Assembly (NCBI GenBank): GCA_001664005.1
Contig: CP016093.1
Coordinates: 2,177,001-2,241,000, forward strand
Length of the DNA stretch: 64,000 bases
Reading direction: 5' to 3'
From: Rhizobiales bacterium NRL2
GTDB taxonomy: Bacteria > Pseudomonadota > Alphaproteobacteria > Minwuiales > Minwuiaceae
The notes beneath the pieces were generated by a model that searched no databases, was not told the origin of the DNA, and worked only from the letters and a program-made list of their open reading frames with translations. The position numbers and the translations under genes were made by a program. Shown in pieces: positions 1 to 10,133 of the stretch. How positions within the stretch are numbered: the first letter of the stretch is position 1; each line of letters starts with the position of its first letter.

Positions 1-2367
1 AAGGCCGAATGGGACGCCATTCATGACAGGATCAAGGCGCAGGAAGCCTATCGGGACATGCCGCTGACCATCTGCGATCCAGCCGGCGTAATCCGCCACC
101 TTCTGTGCAACGGGCGTCCGATCTTCGACGCCGCCGGCAATTTCAACGGCTATCGCGGCGCGGCGAACGACATCACGGATCGCGTCGAAAGTGAACGCGC
201 GGTCGCGGTCAGCGAGAAGCGCTTCCGCGGTCTCGTGGAGAGCGGCACGATGGGAATCCTCGTTTACGGTCTCGACCACCGTCCGCTCTATGCCAGCCCG
301 CAGGCTGCCGCGATGCTCGGCTACAGGTCGGCTGACGATGTCCTGGAACTGGCGAGTCTCGACGCGATCCTTGACGATACTGAAGTCGAACGTGTGGCGG
401 CGCTGCGTCGGCGGCGAATGAAAGGACAAAGGAACCCGCCGGTTCAGGAGTTTCTCGGCCGGCGTAAGGACGGCTCGCCCGTCTGGCTGCTGAGCCAGGC
501 CGCCGACATCGATTGGGACGGTCAGCGGGCGATCATGTCGACCGTCGTCGACATCACGCCCCAGAAACTCGCTGAGCGCGCGCATGCGCGCAGCGAGGAT
601 CGCCTGACCCAGGCCCAGCGCATCGCACGTGTGGGCTCCTGGGAGTACGATCATGCGCGGTCGAGATGGCTCTGGTCCGATGAGCTCAAGCACATCTTCG
701 GCTTCCCGCGGGACACGAAGCTCAACGAGGTTGAAGCGTTCGCACGCGCAGTCCATCCCGAGGACAAGAAGCAGGTCTTCGGCAGCTTCACCCGCGCGAT
801 CGAGACGGCGGCGCCGTTCGAGACCCGGCACCGGATCGTGCTGCCCTGCGGTGGCGTCCGCTGGATCAGCGCCCAGGGCGAAACCCTGTTCGACGACAGC
901 GGCGCTCCGCTCCTGACGCGCGGCACCATGCAGGACATCACGGAATCGAAGGAGGCGGCGATCGCGGTCGAGGAACTGGCCGACAGGCTGCGCGAGGCCC
1001 AGCGGATCGGCCGGCTGGGCTCCTGGGAACTGGATATTCCCAGCGGCCAGCTGAGCTGGTCGGAAGAGAATTACCGCATCCGCGAGGTCGAGCCCGGGAC
1101 GACCCCGCCGACCTACGAAGAGTTCCTGAAGACGGTCCATCCGGACGACCGGCAGCGCGTACGCGACCTCTACGAGACCTCTGTCCGGCAACGGCAGCCC
1201 TACGCGGCCGTGCACCGCCTGGTGATGCCGGACGGGCGCGTCAAATGGGTGCAGCAGCGGGCCGAAACCCTTTATGGCGAGAACGGCGAACCCCTGAAAT
1301 CCCGCGGCACGGTGCAGGACATAACCGAACAGCATCAGGCCGAGGAAGCGGTGCGGGAACTGGTCGACAGGCTCAACGAAGCGCAGCGCATCGCCCGGCT
1401 GGGTTCGTGGGTTTTGGACATCCGCACCAATAGGCTCGCCTGGTCGGACGAGATTTTCCGGATATTCGAAGCCGACCCGGCCGAGACGGAGGTCAGTTAC
1501 GAGAGCTTCCTCTCCTATCTCCACCCCGAAGACCGGGACATGGTCCACCAAGCCTACTGGGACGCAGTCGAGCAGGGTAAGCCCTACCACCTCGTGCACC
1601 GCATCCTGCTGTCCGACGGTCGCGTCAAGTGGGTCGAGGAGCGCGGTGAAACCGTCTACGGCAAGGACGGGGCACCGCAACTGACGCGTGGCACGGTGCA
1701 GGACGTCACCGAGCTGCGCAAGGCCCAGGCTGAACTCGAATCCTCCCTTCACGAGAAGGAAGTCCTGCTTCGGGAGATCCATCACCGGGTCAAGAACAAC
1801 CTCCAGATCATTTCCAGCCTGCTCTATTTTCAGGGTCAGGGACTGACCGATGCGAAAAGCGTCGCCGGTCTGCAGGACATCCGCAATCGGTTGAACGCGA
1901 TGGTTCTGGTCCATGAGCGCCTCTATCGCTCATCCGACCTGGCGGAGGTCGATTTCGCAGAGTACGCGACCTCGCTCACCGCCGAGCTGGCGCGTGTGTA
2001 CCGCAGCCGCAACCCCGACATTTCATTGCATGTCGGCGGCGATGCCGTTCTGCTGCCGATCGAGATCGCCCTGCCGCTCGGCATGGTGGTGACGGAACTC
2101 GTCTCCAATGCGTTCAAGTACGCCTTCCCCGGCGGTCGGGCGGGCCGCATATCCGTCACCTTCGACAGTGGGGACGGAACCGGCGAGATGGTCGTCTCCG
2201 ACGACGGCGTCGGCCTGCCCGAGGGCCTCGACCCGGCGCAGAGCGAGTCCTTCGGCTGGCGTGTTGTCCATGCTCTCGTCGAGCAGATCGACGGGGTGCT
2301 GACGACGAGCGCGGGCACCGGCGTCCACGTCACTGTCACCTTCCCGCTGAAGGAGTGCCGGCGTTGA
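1..2367 (+). CDS. Multi-PAS sensor histidine kinase, HisKA_2 type (5' end outside window)
   Basis: The frame is open to base 1, so the true start lies upstream; 788 residues are visible. After a PAS/PAC remnant come four PAS domains. The last three are near-repeats, each opening with an EAQRI-R-GSW motif and closing with a TRGT-QDIT PAC motif. The C-terminus is a HisKA_2/HATPase module: REIHHRVKNNLQ places the phospho-acceptor His codon at 1783-1785, followed by an N-box (ELVSNAFKYA) and a G-box (DDGVGLP). No transmembrane segment is visible, so the visible part looks cytoplasmic. HisKA_2 kinases often feed general stress response regulators, but the input here is unknown. The gene overlaps the next kinase/regulator gene by 13 bp, implying co-translation. 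Confidence 0.9.
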   Translation, partial: KAEWDAIHDRIKAQEAYRDMPLTICDPAGVIRHLLCNGRPIFDAAGNFNGYRGAANDITDRVESERAVAVSEKRFRGLVESGTMGILVYGLDHRPLYASPQAAAMLGYRSADDVLELASLDAILDDTEVERVAALRRRRMKGQRNPPVQEFLGRRKDGSPVWLLSQAADIDWDGQRAIMSTVVDITPQKLAERAHARSEDRLTQAQRIARVGSWEYDHARSRWLWSDELKHIFGFPRDTKLNEVEAFARAVHPEDKKQVFGSFTRAIETAAPFETRHRIVLPCGGVRWISAQGETLFDDSGAPLLTRGTMQDITESKEAAIAVEELADRLREAQRIGRLGSWELDIPSGQLSWSEENYRIREVEPGTTPPTYEEFLKTVHPDDRQRVRDLYETSVRQRQPYAAVHRLVMPDGRVKWVQQRAETLYGENGEPLKSRGTVQDITEQHQAEEAVRELVDRLNEAQRIARLGSWVLDIRTNRLAWSDEIFRIFEADPAETEVSYESFLSYLHPEDRDMVHQAYWDAVEQGKPYHLVHRILLSDGRVKWVEERGETVYGKDGAPQLTRGTVQDVTELRKAQAELESSLHEKEVLLREIHHRVKNNLQIISSLLYFQGQGLTDAKSVAGLQDIRNRLNAMVLVHERLYRSSDLAEVDFAEYATSLTAELARVYRSRNPDISLHVGGDAVLLPIEIALPLGMVVTELVSNAFKYAFPGGRAGRISVTFDSGDGTGEMVVSDDGVGLPEGLDPAQSESFGWRVVHALVEQIDGVLTTSAGTGVHVTVTFPLKECRR

Positions 2368-5300
2368 GCAGGACCAGCGGCCGCATCTTCGTCGTCGAGG
2401 ACGAGGCGCTGATCTCCATGGAGATCCAGGATCGCCTGCAGCGGCTGGGCTACGACGTGGTCGGCGCCGCCCGAAAGGGCGAGGAAGCGCTGGCGATGAT
2501 CCCGGCGGCGGAACCGGACGTGGTGCTGATGGACATCTCGCTGGCCGGCGAGATGTCGGGCGTGGATGTGGCGCTGGAGTTGCGGCGCACCTCGGGCACG
2601 CCTGTCGTCTTTCTCAGCGCCTATTCCGACGACGCCCTGGTGCGCCGGGCGATGGAGACCGAGCCCTTCGGCTACCTGGTCAAGCCCTTCGAGGAACGCG
2701 AGGTTCACGCAACCATTGCGACAGCGCTGCGCAAGGCTCGCCTGCAACGGGAGCTGCACCAGTCGCGCGACCGACTGCTGGACCGCTCCTTCACGCCGAT
2801 CATCCGCACCCTGCCCGATGGCAGGTTCCTTTCGGCAAATCCCGCCGCGTGCCGGTTCCACGGCTATGACAGTGAACAGGAATTGCTTGATGCCGTGGGC
2901 GATATCGGCGCCGAAATCTATGTCAACGCCGATGACCGCCTGCGCGTCGTGGAGCAGGTCATGTCAACGGGGCAGGTCGAGGGCTTCGAATGCGAGGTCT
3001 ACCGCCATCGCGGACGTGAGCGCCGCTGGGCACGTCAGAACATCTGGTCGGTGCGTGATGAGGACGGGGAATTCCTGTTCATCGAGGGTTACTGGGAGGA
3101 CATCACCGAGGAACGGCGCGCGGACGAGCTGCTGCGCGAGAGCGAGGCGCGCTTTCAGGCGCAGTTCCGCCACACGCCGCATCCGGTCTACGTCTTCCGG
3201 TTCGACGGCGGCGAAGGCGCCCTGATCGATTACAACGAAGCGGCGCTGGAGGCGACGGAGGGCGGCGTCTCCTCGCTGGTCGGTCTGTCGCCGGAGCGGG
3301 TCTTCGCCGACCGGCCGGACCTGACCCAGGAAGTGCTGGCCTGTCTGCGCACGGGCGAGGCGAAGCGTCGCGAGTGCGACTACCGCCCGCGCCGGAAAGC
3401 CGGGCTGCGCCGCATCGAGTTCACCTTCTCATATGCGCCGCCGAATCTTGTCCTGGTCCACACGATCGACATCACCGAGCGCCGGGAAGCCGAGCGGATG
3501 ATGCGCGACATGAATGCGGAACTGGAGCGGCGCGTGGAGCGGCGTACGGCGCAGCTTGTCGAAAGCGAGCGGTTCAGCCGCGGCATTCTCGATTCCATCG
3601 GCGCGAATGTCGCGGTGCTGGACGAGAACGGCCGCATCGTCAGTTCCAACGCTGCCTGGCGTGATTTCGGCAGCAGCCGCGGACTGACGGCGCCGACACA
3701 CGATCGGAACTACCTGGAAATATGCGATCAAGCCGCCAGCGCCGATGGCGACGATGCGGTCTATGCGCGGGCCGCCGCCCAGGGCATCAGGGAGGTTATC
3801 CGCGGCGCACGTGAAACGTTCTCCCTGGAGTATCCCTGCGCCGCGCCGGAAGGCACATTCTGGTTTCTCTGCCGGGTCAGCCGGTTCACCTCGGACGGCC
3901 CGTTGCGCGTCGTCATCACCCATGACGACGTCACGGAAGTGCGACGCGCTCGAGAGGAGGCCGCCGAGAAGGACCGCCTGTTCGCCTCGCTGGTAGAGGT
4001 GGCGCCTGTCGGCGTCTTCCGTACGGACGTGGAAGGCAACTGCCAGGTTACCAATGCGCTCTGGCAGGCGCTTACGGGTCTGACTGAAGAGGAGTCGAAC
4101 GGGCGTGGCTGGCTGGCCGGCGTTCATCCGGACGACCGCACCCGAATCGATGCTGCCTGGCAGAGCGCCATCGAGACAGGCGGGGGTTTCCAGGAGGAAT
4201 ATCGCTACTGCCGGCTTGACGGCGGGACCACCTGGGTCATCGGGCAGGCTGTCCCGATCCGCAACGGGGGACCGGGGCCGGCGGGGTTCATTGGCGCGGT
4301 CACCGACATCTCCGCGCGCAAACGGACCGAAGAGGTGATGGAAACCCTGTCGGTCGATCTGGCCCGGCTGACTGGCGCCGAGTATCCGCGCGCCGCCGCG
4401 CAGCGCCTTGCCGAGCTGCTGGGTGCGGACGCCGCCACTGTCGCCAGGGTCACCGGCCGAGATCGGACGAAAATCCGTACCGTAGCCATGGTGCGCGACG
4501 GAATGGCCGAGCCGGACGCGGTTTTCGCCACCCGCGGTACGCCCTGCGCCGAACTGCTTTCGGGAGAGGCCGGGGACGTCCTGCTGATCGAGGACGGGCT
4601 CGCGGAGCGCTATCCGGACTTCGCGGTAGCTCGGGAACTCGGCATGCGTTCCTATGCAGCCGCGGCTCTGGTGAACGAAAGGGGAGAAACCTTCGGCAAC
4701 ATCTTCGTCATGTTCCGAACGCCGCTGACCGACACCGCATTCACGGTCTCGGCGCTGAAGCTGTTCGCCGTGGCCGTGGGCGCCCAGATGACCCAGGAAA
4801 GCAACGCCCGAAAGTACAGGGATCTGTTCGAGTTCGCGCCCGACGCGCTGGTCATGGTGGAGGGCAACGGCCACGTCGCCTATGCGAACCGCCACGCCGA
4901 AGTATTGTTCGGCTGGCGGCGCAGCGAGATGATCGGGCAACCCGTCGAGATGCTGGTGCCGCCGGAATACCGCGAAATCCACGACGGGTATCGCCGGAAC
5001 TTCTCCCTGGAACCGGGCAACCGGCGCATGGCCGCGGAACGTCCGGGTCTGGCGGCGGTCCGGAAGGACGGCTCCATCTTTCCTGTCGAGATCAACCTGG
5101 CCCCGATCGGCACCGACGATGAAGCGCTGACTGCGGCTGCCGTGCGCGACGTCACCGAGCGGCGGCGGATGGAGAGCGAACTGGCCCAGTCCACCAAGAT
5201 CGAGGCCATCGGCAATCTGAGTGGCGGGATCGCTCACGACTACAACAACTACCTTGCCGTCATCATCGGCAATCTCGACCTGATCGCGGAATCCGGCGAG

Positions 5301-6335
5301 CTTGGTCCGGAATCGGAGACTCTGGTGAGCACGGCGCTGGATGCGGCCGAGCGTGGCGCGGAACTCAGCCGGAGCCTGCTCGCCTTTTCACGCCGCCAGC
5401 CGCTGCAGCCGGTCCCGACCGACATCAACGCCCGGGTAGAGGCCGTGGTGAAGCTGATCCGGCGGATGCTGGGTGAGGCGATCACGGTTTCGGTGCATCT
5501 GGAAAGCGGCCTGCCGCAGGTGCGCATCGACCCGGCGCAACTGGACAGTTCCATTGTCAATCTGGCGACCAACGCGCGCGACGCCATGGGTGGCAGCGGC
5601 ACGCTGGCCATCACGACCCGGCGTCTGCAAGTCCCCACTGGCGCTCCGGCCAGGGGTCCCAGGCCAGGCGAGTATGTAGAGATCGGGGTCACCGACACCG
5701 GCCCTGGCATCCCCGAGGATATCCGGGAAAAGGTCTTCGAACCCTTCTTCACTACCAAGCCTCCGGGGCAGGGCACGGGTCTGGGGCTCAGCATGGTCTA
5801 TGGCTTCGTGCGCCAGTCGGGCGGCCAGGTGGACCTGCTGGACCGGCCCGGGGGCGGCGCCGATGTGCGCATCCTGTTGCCGGCGCTGTCGCAGCAGGTC
5901 GCCTTCCCTGAACAGGCCGGAGGGGCGCCCGCCGACGGGCCTGCCAGCAGCGGGGAGCGCATTCTGGTCGTGGAGGACAACGCCAATCTCCGCCGCGCGG
6001 TCACGGCGTCGATCTCTTCCCTCGGCTACCGCGTCAGCGAGAGTCCGAATGCCGACGCGGCTCTGGACATGCTGGAAGCCGACCCGTCGGGATTCGATCT
6101 GGTCTTCTCCGACGTGATCATGCCCGGGCGGATGGACGGATTCGCTCTCGCAAACCTGATCCACCACCGCTTTCCCGCGGTCCGCGTGCTGCTGACGTCC
6201 GGCTATCCGGGGCACGTGGTGGAGGTCAATGGCGATGGCCCCATCCGCTCCCGCATCCTTGCCAAGCCCTATCGCAAGGAGCAGCTGGCGCGCGCCCTCC
6301 GCGAGGCCGTCGAAGGAAGGTGCGGGAATGGCTGA
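2355..6335 (+). CDS. REC-PAS(x4)-GAF-PAS-histidine kinase-REC hybrid protein
   Basis: 1326 aa, starting at GTG 2355 inside the end of the upstream kinase. Domains in order: N-terminal receiver (phospho-Asp about residue 60 in VVLMDIS), two PAS domains, a coiled linker ([13 protein letters not shown]), two more PAS domains, a GAF domain (about 665-815), a further PAS, a HisKA-type helix with His961 (GGIAHDYNN), a HATPase ([26 protein letters not shown]) and a C-terminal receiver ([11 protein letters not shown]). The N-terminal receiver could be the target of the upstream HisKA_2 kinase, and the C-terminal receiver the intramolecular target. No membrane helix is seen. TTG 2364 is an alternative start. 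The domain calls are secure; the signals sensed are not known. Confidence 0.9.
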   Translation: MPALSRTSGRIFVVEDEALISMEIQDRLQRLGYDVVGAARKGEEALAMIPAAEPDVVLMDISLAGEMSGVDVALELRRTSGTPVVFLSAYSDDALVRRAMETEPFGYLVKPFEEREVHATIATALRKARLQRELHQSRDRLLDRSFTPIIRTLPDGRFLSANPAACRFHGYDSEQELLDAVGDIGAEIYVNADDRLRVVEQVMSTGQVEGFECEVYRHRGRERRWARQNIWSVRDEDGEFLFIEGYWEDITEERRADELLRESEARFQAQFRHTPHPVYVFRFDGGEGALIDYNEAALEATEGGVSSLVGLSPERVFADRPDLTQEVLACLRTGEAKRRECDYRPRRKAGLRRIEFTFSYAPPNLVLVHTIDITERREAERMMRDMNAELERRVERRTAQLVESERFSRGILDSIGANVAVLDENGRIVSSNAAWRDFGSSRGLTAPTHDRNYLEICDQAASADGDDAVYARAAAQGIREVIRGARETFSLEYPCAAPEGTFWFLCRVSRFTSDGPLRVVITHDDVTEVRRAREEAAEKDRLFASLVEVAPVGVFRTDVEGNCQVTNALWQALTGLTEEESNGRGWLAGVHPDDRTRIDAAWQSAIETGGGFQEEYRYCRLDGGTTWVIGQAVPIRNGGPGPAGFIGAVTDISARKRTEEVMETLSVDLARLTGAEYPRAAAQRLAELLGADAATVARVTGRDRTKIRTVAMVRDGMAEPDAVFATRGTPCAELLSGEAGDVLLIEDGLAERYPDFAVARELGMRSYAAAALVNERGETFGNIFVMFRTPLTDTAFTVSALKLFAVAVGAQMTQESNARKYRDLFEFAPDALVMVEGNGHVAYANRHAEVLFGWRRSEMIGQPVEMLVPPEYREIHDGYRRNFSLEPGNRRMAAERPGLAAVRKDGSIFPVEINLAPIGTDDEALTAAAVRDVTERRRMESELAQSTKIEAIGNLSGGIAHDYNNYLAVIIGNLDLIAESGELGPESETLVSTALDAAERGAELSRSLLAFSRRQPLQPVPTDINARVEAVVKLIRRMLGEAITVSVHLESGLPQVRIDPAQLDSSIVNLATNARDAMGGSGTLAITTRRLQVPTGAPARGPRPGEYVEIGVTDTGPGIPEDIREKVFEPFFTTKPPGQGTGLGLSMVYGFVRQSGGQVDLLDRPGGGADVRILLPALSQQVAFPEQAGGAPADGPASSGERILVVEDNANLRRAVTASISSLGYRVSESPNADAALDMLEADPSGFDLVFSDVIMPGRMDGFALANLIHHRFPAVRVLLTSGYPGHVVEVNGDGPIRSRILAKPYRKEQLARALREAVEGRCGNG

Positions 6336-6416
6336 ACCATCCCCGGAGTTCCGCCGTAGGCCCCGCATGTGTCTGGCGTTCGTATCGTTTTCCGCGTTGG
6401 GAAGCAGGAGCATTTG

Positions 6417-6785
6417 ATGACGAAGAAACTTCTTCTGATCGACGACGATCCCGGGATCGGGCATTTCGTCCGGAAGGTCGCGGAGGATCTCGGCTACGAG
6501 GTTCACACGCAAACCGAGGCGGCCGGGTTTCTGCGCTGCTTCGATCAGCACCGGCCCGACGTCATCATGCTCGATCTGACCATGCCGGAAACCGACGGGG
6601 TGGAGCTGCTGCAGGCGCTGGCGCAGCGACAGTGCAAGTCCGGCATCTTCATATTCAGCGGCTATGACGCCCGAATCTGCCAGATGGCCTTCCAGATCGG
6701 CCAGATCGCCAATCTCGACATGCGCGAGATCATTCCCAAGCCGGTGCGCGCCGCGAAGCTGAGGAATATCCTTTCGGCGGTCTGA
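6417..6785 (+). CDS. Single-domain response regulator
   Basis: 122 aa, start ATG 6417 preceded by AGGAG at 6406-6410. It is a bare CheY-like receiver: acidic pocket LIDDD, phospho-acceptor Asp in VIMLDLTMPETDG, Ser/Thr switch in IFIFSGYD and conserved Lys in IIPKPVR. There is no output domain. It lies 81 bp after the hybrid kinase on the same strand and is the natural candidate for a phosphorelay intermediate or a protein-interaction output of these kinases. The partner assignment is inference from position. Confidence 0.85.
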   Translation: MTKKLLLIDDDPGIGHFVRKVAEDLGYEVHTQTEAAGFLRCFDQHRPDVIMLDLTMPETDGVELLQALAQRQCKSGIFIFSGYDARICQMAFQIGQIANLDMREIIPKPVRAAKLRNILSAV

Positions 6786-6861
6786 AACAGCCGCTGACCT
6801 GCTCCGCTTCGAGTCCTCGATGTAGCGCTGGCGCTGCCCGGAGTCGGGGCGCGGTGGCGCC

Positions 6862-7078
6862 TCAGAAGATCGGCCGGGGCGCCAGGTAGGCGTCGTCCCA
6901 GTCCACCAGGCGAGCCAGGGCGTGGGTGTCCGGGATCGTCAGCCGACGTTCGCTGATCTGCGCCAGTTCCTTGTCGCGCAGTTCCTTCAATACGCGGTTC
7001 ACGTGCTCGGTGCTGAGGCCGAGATGGTCGGCGATGTCCTGCTGGCGCAGGGGGAAGCGGCAACTGCCGTCCCTGACG
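6862..7078 (-). pseudogene. Crp/Fnr-family regulator, C-terminal DNA-binding fragment
   Basis: Reading the minus strand to a stop at 6862-6864 gives about 70 residues of a Crp/Fnr winged helix, including FPLRQQDIADHLGLSTEHV and NRVLKELRDKEL. These are the helix-turn-helix motifs of the family. Upstream the frame has no start codon and hits an in-frame TAG near 7090, so the cAMP/cofactor-binding N-terminal half (normally about 150 residues) is absent. The sequence then switches to an unrelated plus-strand frame. This looks like a deletion or rearrangement remnant rather than a working gene. Confidence 0.75.
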
Positions 7079-7102
7079 GCGGAGCGCGCGGCCCTCTACA
7101 GC

Positions 7103-7441
7103 ATGTCGGCGGAGGAATTCGCCGCCCTCGTGGCCAACGACTACGACAATGTCGACCGGATCGATTCGCCTCTTGAAAACATCGGGCTCTATCGTGACCT
7201 GATGAAGACGGGTGCGGTCCCGCCCGGCGTCACGCCGGTGACCACGCTCGATCTGGCCGCGATCCTGTTCGGCGGCGCATCCGACAAGACCATTCCGGTG
7301 ACGGCGGACCGTGTGCTGGCGATCAACACCATTCTCGGCGTGCCGGCGTTGAGCGAGGCCGACACCCAGGCGCTCGCCGCCAAGGCGGAGTCGGTGCGTG
7401 CCGGCATCCTGACCGGCCACGGCGAGGAAGACGACCACTGA
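7103..7441 (+). CDS. Hypothetical protein, possibly a 3' gene remnant
   Basis: 112 aa if it starts at ATG 7103 (MSAEEFAALVANDYDNVDR). There is no convincing ribosome binding site and no signal peptide. The reading frame stays open upstream into the antisense of the Crp fragment, so the native N-terminus may have been lost at the same junction. The C-terminus is acidic and His-containing (GHGEEDDH). No family was recognised. Codon usage is ordinary for the window. It may be a small real gene or the tail of a lost one. Confidence 0.45.
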   Translation: MSAEEFAALVANDYDNVDRIDSPLENIGLYRDLMKTGAVPPGVTPVTTLDLAAILFGGASDKTIPVTADRVLAINTILGVPALSEADTQALAAKAESVRAGILTGHGEEDDH

Positions 7442-7502
7442 CACGCCGCCCTTGCCAGTCCCGGCATGGCGGATCCATCCCACCAGTATTGGAGACTACG
7501 GG

Positions 7503-7946
7503 ATGAAAACCACCACCCTTCAGATCATTCGCACGGCGTTTCTGACGGCCGCCCTGTCATTGGGCGCTGCCACCGCCATGGCCCAGTCAGGCACGAGCGA
7601 CGAAGCGCCGATCTTCGGCAGCCAGCTCATGACGGAACAGGAGCGCATCGAGCACCGGGACCGCATGCGCGCCGCGACGACCGACGCGGAGCGCGAGCAG
7701 GTCCGCGCCGAGCATCACGAACGGATTCGCCAGCGCGCCGCCGAACGAGGCGTCGAACTGCCGGAGACGCCGCCCGCGGAACGCGGCATGGGCCAGGGTA
7801 AAGGCATGGGCCAGGGCCAGGGCCAAGGCCAGGGTCAGGGTAAAGGCATGGGCCAGGGCAAAGGCATGGGCCAGGGTCAGGGCGCTGGCAAGGGCGACAT
7901 GAACCAGGAAGAGATGCGCAAGCGCAAGGGTCAGGGCCGGAACTGA
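7503..7946 (+). CDS. Secreted Met/Gly/Gln/Lys-repeat protein
   Basis: 147 aa from ATG 7503, with GGAG at 7491-7494 eight bases upstream. Residues 1-28 are a Sec signal peptide ending in TAMAQ. A charged middle segment (EQERIEHRDRMRAATT, many Glu/Arg) is followed from about residue 95 by a low-complexity tail built from MGQGKG and GQGQ units, ending in Lys/Arg-rich residues. The middle part resembles other small exported helical proteins with HRDRMRAA-like motifs, which suggests a periplasmic location. The Met/Gln/Lys repeats could bind metal or polyanions, but that is speculation. An upstream in-frame start (7452) would destroy the signal peptide and was rejected. Confidence 0.7.
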   Translation: MKTTTLQIIRTAFLTAALSLGAATAMAQSGTSDEAPIFGSQLMTEQERIEHRDRMRAATTDAEREQVRAEHHERIRQRAAERGVELPETPPAERGMGQGKGMGQGQGQGQGQGKGMGQGKGMGQGQGAGKGDMNQEEMRKRKGQGRN

Positions 7947-8031
7947 GCCGGGGAGCCGTTTCGCTGTTCGCGCATTCGACCGTTCGTCCGGTCCGGCGCG
8001 CGAAAAGGATCACCAGTCGCCGGCGCCCCTG

Positions 8032-8337
8032 TCAGGCGCTGGGGCTGTGCATCCAGTCGTCGCTCGACGGGGACAGCCTGACACATTCGACGATCAGCTT
8101 CGAAACATAGGCGCTCGGATTTCGCGCCGGCAGCTGGTCGCCCGCCTTGACGACGGCCTGGAGCCGCGCCCTGACATTGGCCCGGTGGGAATCGACAGGG
8201 TACTGCGTGACCCCCGTCAGCTTCTGGACGTCGCTGGACACTTCGGGGCTGGGCGAGAAACCCAATCGGCTTTCGTCGACCTGGCTCAGCAAGTCCAGGG
8301 CCCTTTCCAGATCGGCTACGAGCGGGGAGACCGGCAT
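8032..8337 (-). CDS. Hypothetical small soluble protein
   Basis: 101 aa, start ATG 8337 preceded on the minus strand by GAGGGA seven bases upstream; an in-frame stop lies just above. The protein is predicted to be largely helical (LVADLERALDLLSQVDE), with no signal peptide, membrane segment or recognised domain. It stands alone between the repeat protein and the caspase-like gene. The good Shine-Dalgarno sequence and bounded frame support a real gene; the function is unknown. Confidence 0.5.
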   Translation of the reverse strand: MPVSPLVADLERALDLLSQVDESRLGFSPSPEVSSDVQKLTGVTQYPVDSHRANVRARLQAVVKAGDQLPARNPSAYVSKLIVECVRLSPSSDDWMHSPSA

Positions 8338-8727
8338 TTTTCTGTCCCTCGGATCAATGGATCATCTGCGTACGCGAAGCAGGTCACGCTGCAAGTCCGC
8401 TACAACCGCCAATCGAGTTCGCCGAACACCGCTATTCGTGAGCGCGCCGATTGCCTTGCTTTCCGCAGCGTAATCCGCAAGCGGACGCTTGTCGAACGAA
8501 GGACGGCGTCCGGGGTCGCGAAATCATGCCGATCGGCCCCCGGCGGCGATGACGCCCCGCCGGACGGCGGTTGACCTGCCGCGGGGGCGGGGACATCCTT
8601 GGTTCAGGTGAACGGGCCGTGTCCGGCAGTCGCCGTGGGGTTGGGCGGCCTCGGGGCGATCAGGGTACGGCAAGGCCGCCGCGCACGGCGCGGCACAGCG
8701 GCGAAGTCTGGATACACCTTGGCCAAC
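8338..8727. other. Intergenic region upstream of the caspase-like gene
   Basis: About 390 bp without a supportable gene. Short open frames exist on both strands but lack ribosome binding sites, recognisable sequence or consistent coding bias. No convincing promoter, hairpin or repeat was seen. It probably holds the promoters of the divergent genes at 8337 (-) and 8728 (+). Confidence 0.4.
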
Positions 8728-10131
8728 ATGTTCGACATCCGCCCGGCGATCCGGACCGCGCTCCTGCTGGCGCTTGCGCTGGCCCTGGCCGCGTTCTCTC
8801 CGTCCCGCGCCGAGGAACGGATCGCCCTGGTCATCGGCAATGCCGATTACGGCGCCATGGGCAAACTGAAGAACCCGGTCAACGATTCCCGGCTGATGGC
8901 CGGCACGCTCAGGGACCTGGGCTTTCGCGTGATCGAACTGGTCGACGCCGACCAGCGCGAGATGAAACGCGGCGTGCGTGATTTCGGACGCTGGCTGCGC
9001 CGTGCCGGACCGGACGGGGTGGCGCTGTTCTACTACGCCGGTCACGGCGTCCAGGTATCGGGCCGCAACTACCTGCTGCCGGTGGAGGCGCAGATCCTGG
9101 CCGAGGGCGATGTCGACATCGAGGCGATCGAGGCCGAGAGCATCATGGCCCAGATGCAGCACGCCAATACCGGGGTGAACATCGTCATCCTCGATGCCTG
9201 CCGCAACAATCCCTTCCAGCAGGGTTTCCGCTCCGCCAGCCGCGGTCTCGCGCGCATGGAGGCGCCGACAGGCACCTACATCGCCTACGCCACCGCGCCG
9301 GGCCAGCTGGCCATGGACGGCGATGGTCCGAACAGTCCCTTCACCCGCCACCTCGCCGCCGCAATGGTGGAGCCGGGAATCAGCATCGAGGCGGTGTTCA
9401 AGCGCGTCCGCCAGCAGGTCGCCGCCTTCTCCGAGGAGCGCCAGATCCCGTGGTCGTCGTCCTCGCTGATCGGCGACTTCGTCTTCAACCGGTCCGCCGC
9501 GGCGGGGGAGGGCGCGCGCCCTACCGCCGCGCCGCCGCCGTCGGCGCCGGCCGCAAGCGACCGCCAGATGGATATCCTCTACTGGGAGAGCATCAAGGAC
9601 AGCGGCGATCCGGAGCTGTTCCGTGACTACAAGAGACGCTTTCCCGACGGCGTCTTCGCGGCCATTGCAGACGCCCGCCTGCGCGCCCTCGCGGCGCCGG
9701 AGACGCCGCCGCGTCGGACAGAGAGCGCCACCGTCGATCCGGCGCCTGCGCCGGAGCGCCCGCCCGCGAAGGGCACGCTCCCGGCCGAGGCTGTGAGAAT
9801 CCGTGATTGCGAGGGCCTGTTGGGTGGCGGGTCTGCGCCGTCCTACTGCCTGGAGATCCGTCAGGGGGGCGTCTTCGAGGTTTCCGAGAAGTGCGGCGCC
9901 ATCTCGACGCGCGGCTTCAGCGACAACCGTGGACGGGAACGCGAGGTCCGCATCGCCGCCGGGACCGTCGCGGCGATCTCCGAGACACGCATCATCCACT
10001 TCTGGGGCGAGGAGACGCGTTGCTACTGGATCGCCGCGAACGATGCGGACGGCGTTTCCGGCTACGACGGCTGGGTCATCGTGATCCCGGGACCGGAACT
10101 CCGCTATGTCCGCCTGCACGAGGCGGACTAG
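8728..10131 (+). CDS. Secreted caspase-like protease (peptidase C14 family)
   Basis: 467 aa from ATG 8728. Residues 1-25 form a signal peptide ending in SRAEE. The caspase fold follows: RIALVIGNADYG opens the first strand, His106 lies in FYYAGHGVQ and Cys158 in ILDACRNNPF, giving the catalytic His/Cys dyad. SSSLIGDFVF closes the domain near residue 255. A Pro/Ala linker leads to a C-terminal region of about 115 residues with a Cys-containing beta-rich look (DCEGLLGGG, SYCLEIRQGGVF). An upstream start at 8599 would lose the signal peptide. The gene is convergent with the TPR-CHAT gene, their stops two bases apart. The substrate is unknown; export argues against a cytoplasmic cell-death role. 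Confidence 0.85.
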   Translation: MFDIRPAIRTALLLALALALAAFSPSRAEERIALVIGNADYGAMGKLKNPVNDSRLMAGTLRDLGFRVIELVDADQREMKRGVRDFGRWLRRAGPDGVALFYYAGHGVQVSGRNYLLPVEAQILAEGDVDIEAIEAESIMAQMQHANTGVNIVILDACRNNPFQQGFRSASRGLARMEAPTGTYIAYATAPGQLAMDGDGPNSPFTRHLAAAMVEPGISIEAVFKRVRQQVAAFSEERQIPWSSSSLIGDFVFNRSAAAGEGARPTAAPPPSAPAASDRQMDILYWESIKDSGDPELFRDYKRRFPDGVFAAIADARLRALAAPETPPRRTESATVDPAPAPERPPAKGTLPAEAVRIRDCEGLLGGGSAPSYCLEIRQGGVFEVSEKCGAISTRGFSDNRGREREVRIAAGTVAAISETRIIHFWGEETRCYWIAANDADGVSGYDGWVIVIPGPELRYVRLHEAD

Positions 10132-10133
10132 CT

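Noticed and set aside
1923-6551. Long antisense open frames opposite the two kinase genes (for example 3429-5237 on the minus strand)
   Set aside because: They mirror the codon periodicity of the plus-strand genes at high GC, have no recognisable domains or Shine-Dalgarno sites, and overlap well-supported kinase domains.
8047-8574. Plus-strand open frame opposite the small hypothetical at 8032-8337
   Set aside because: No Shine-Dalgarno, no start context, and an Arg/Asp-rich composition expected from antisense GC-rich DNA.
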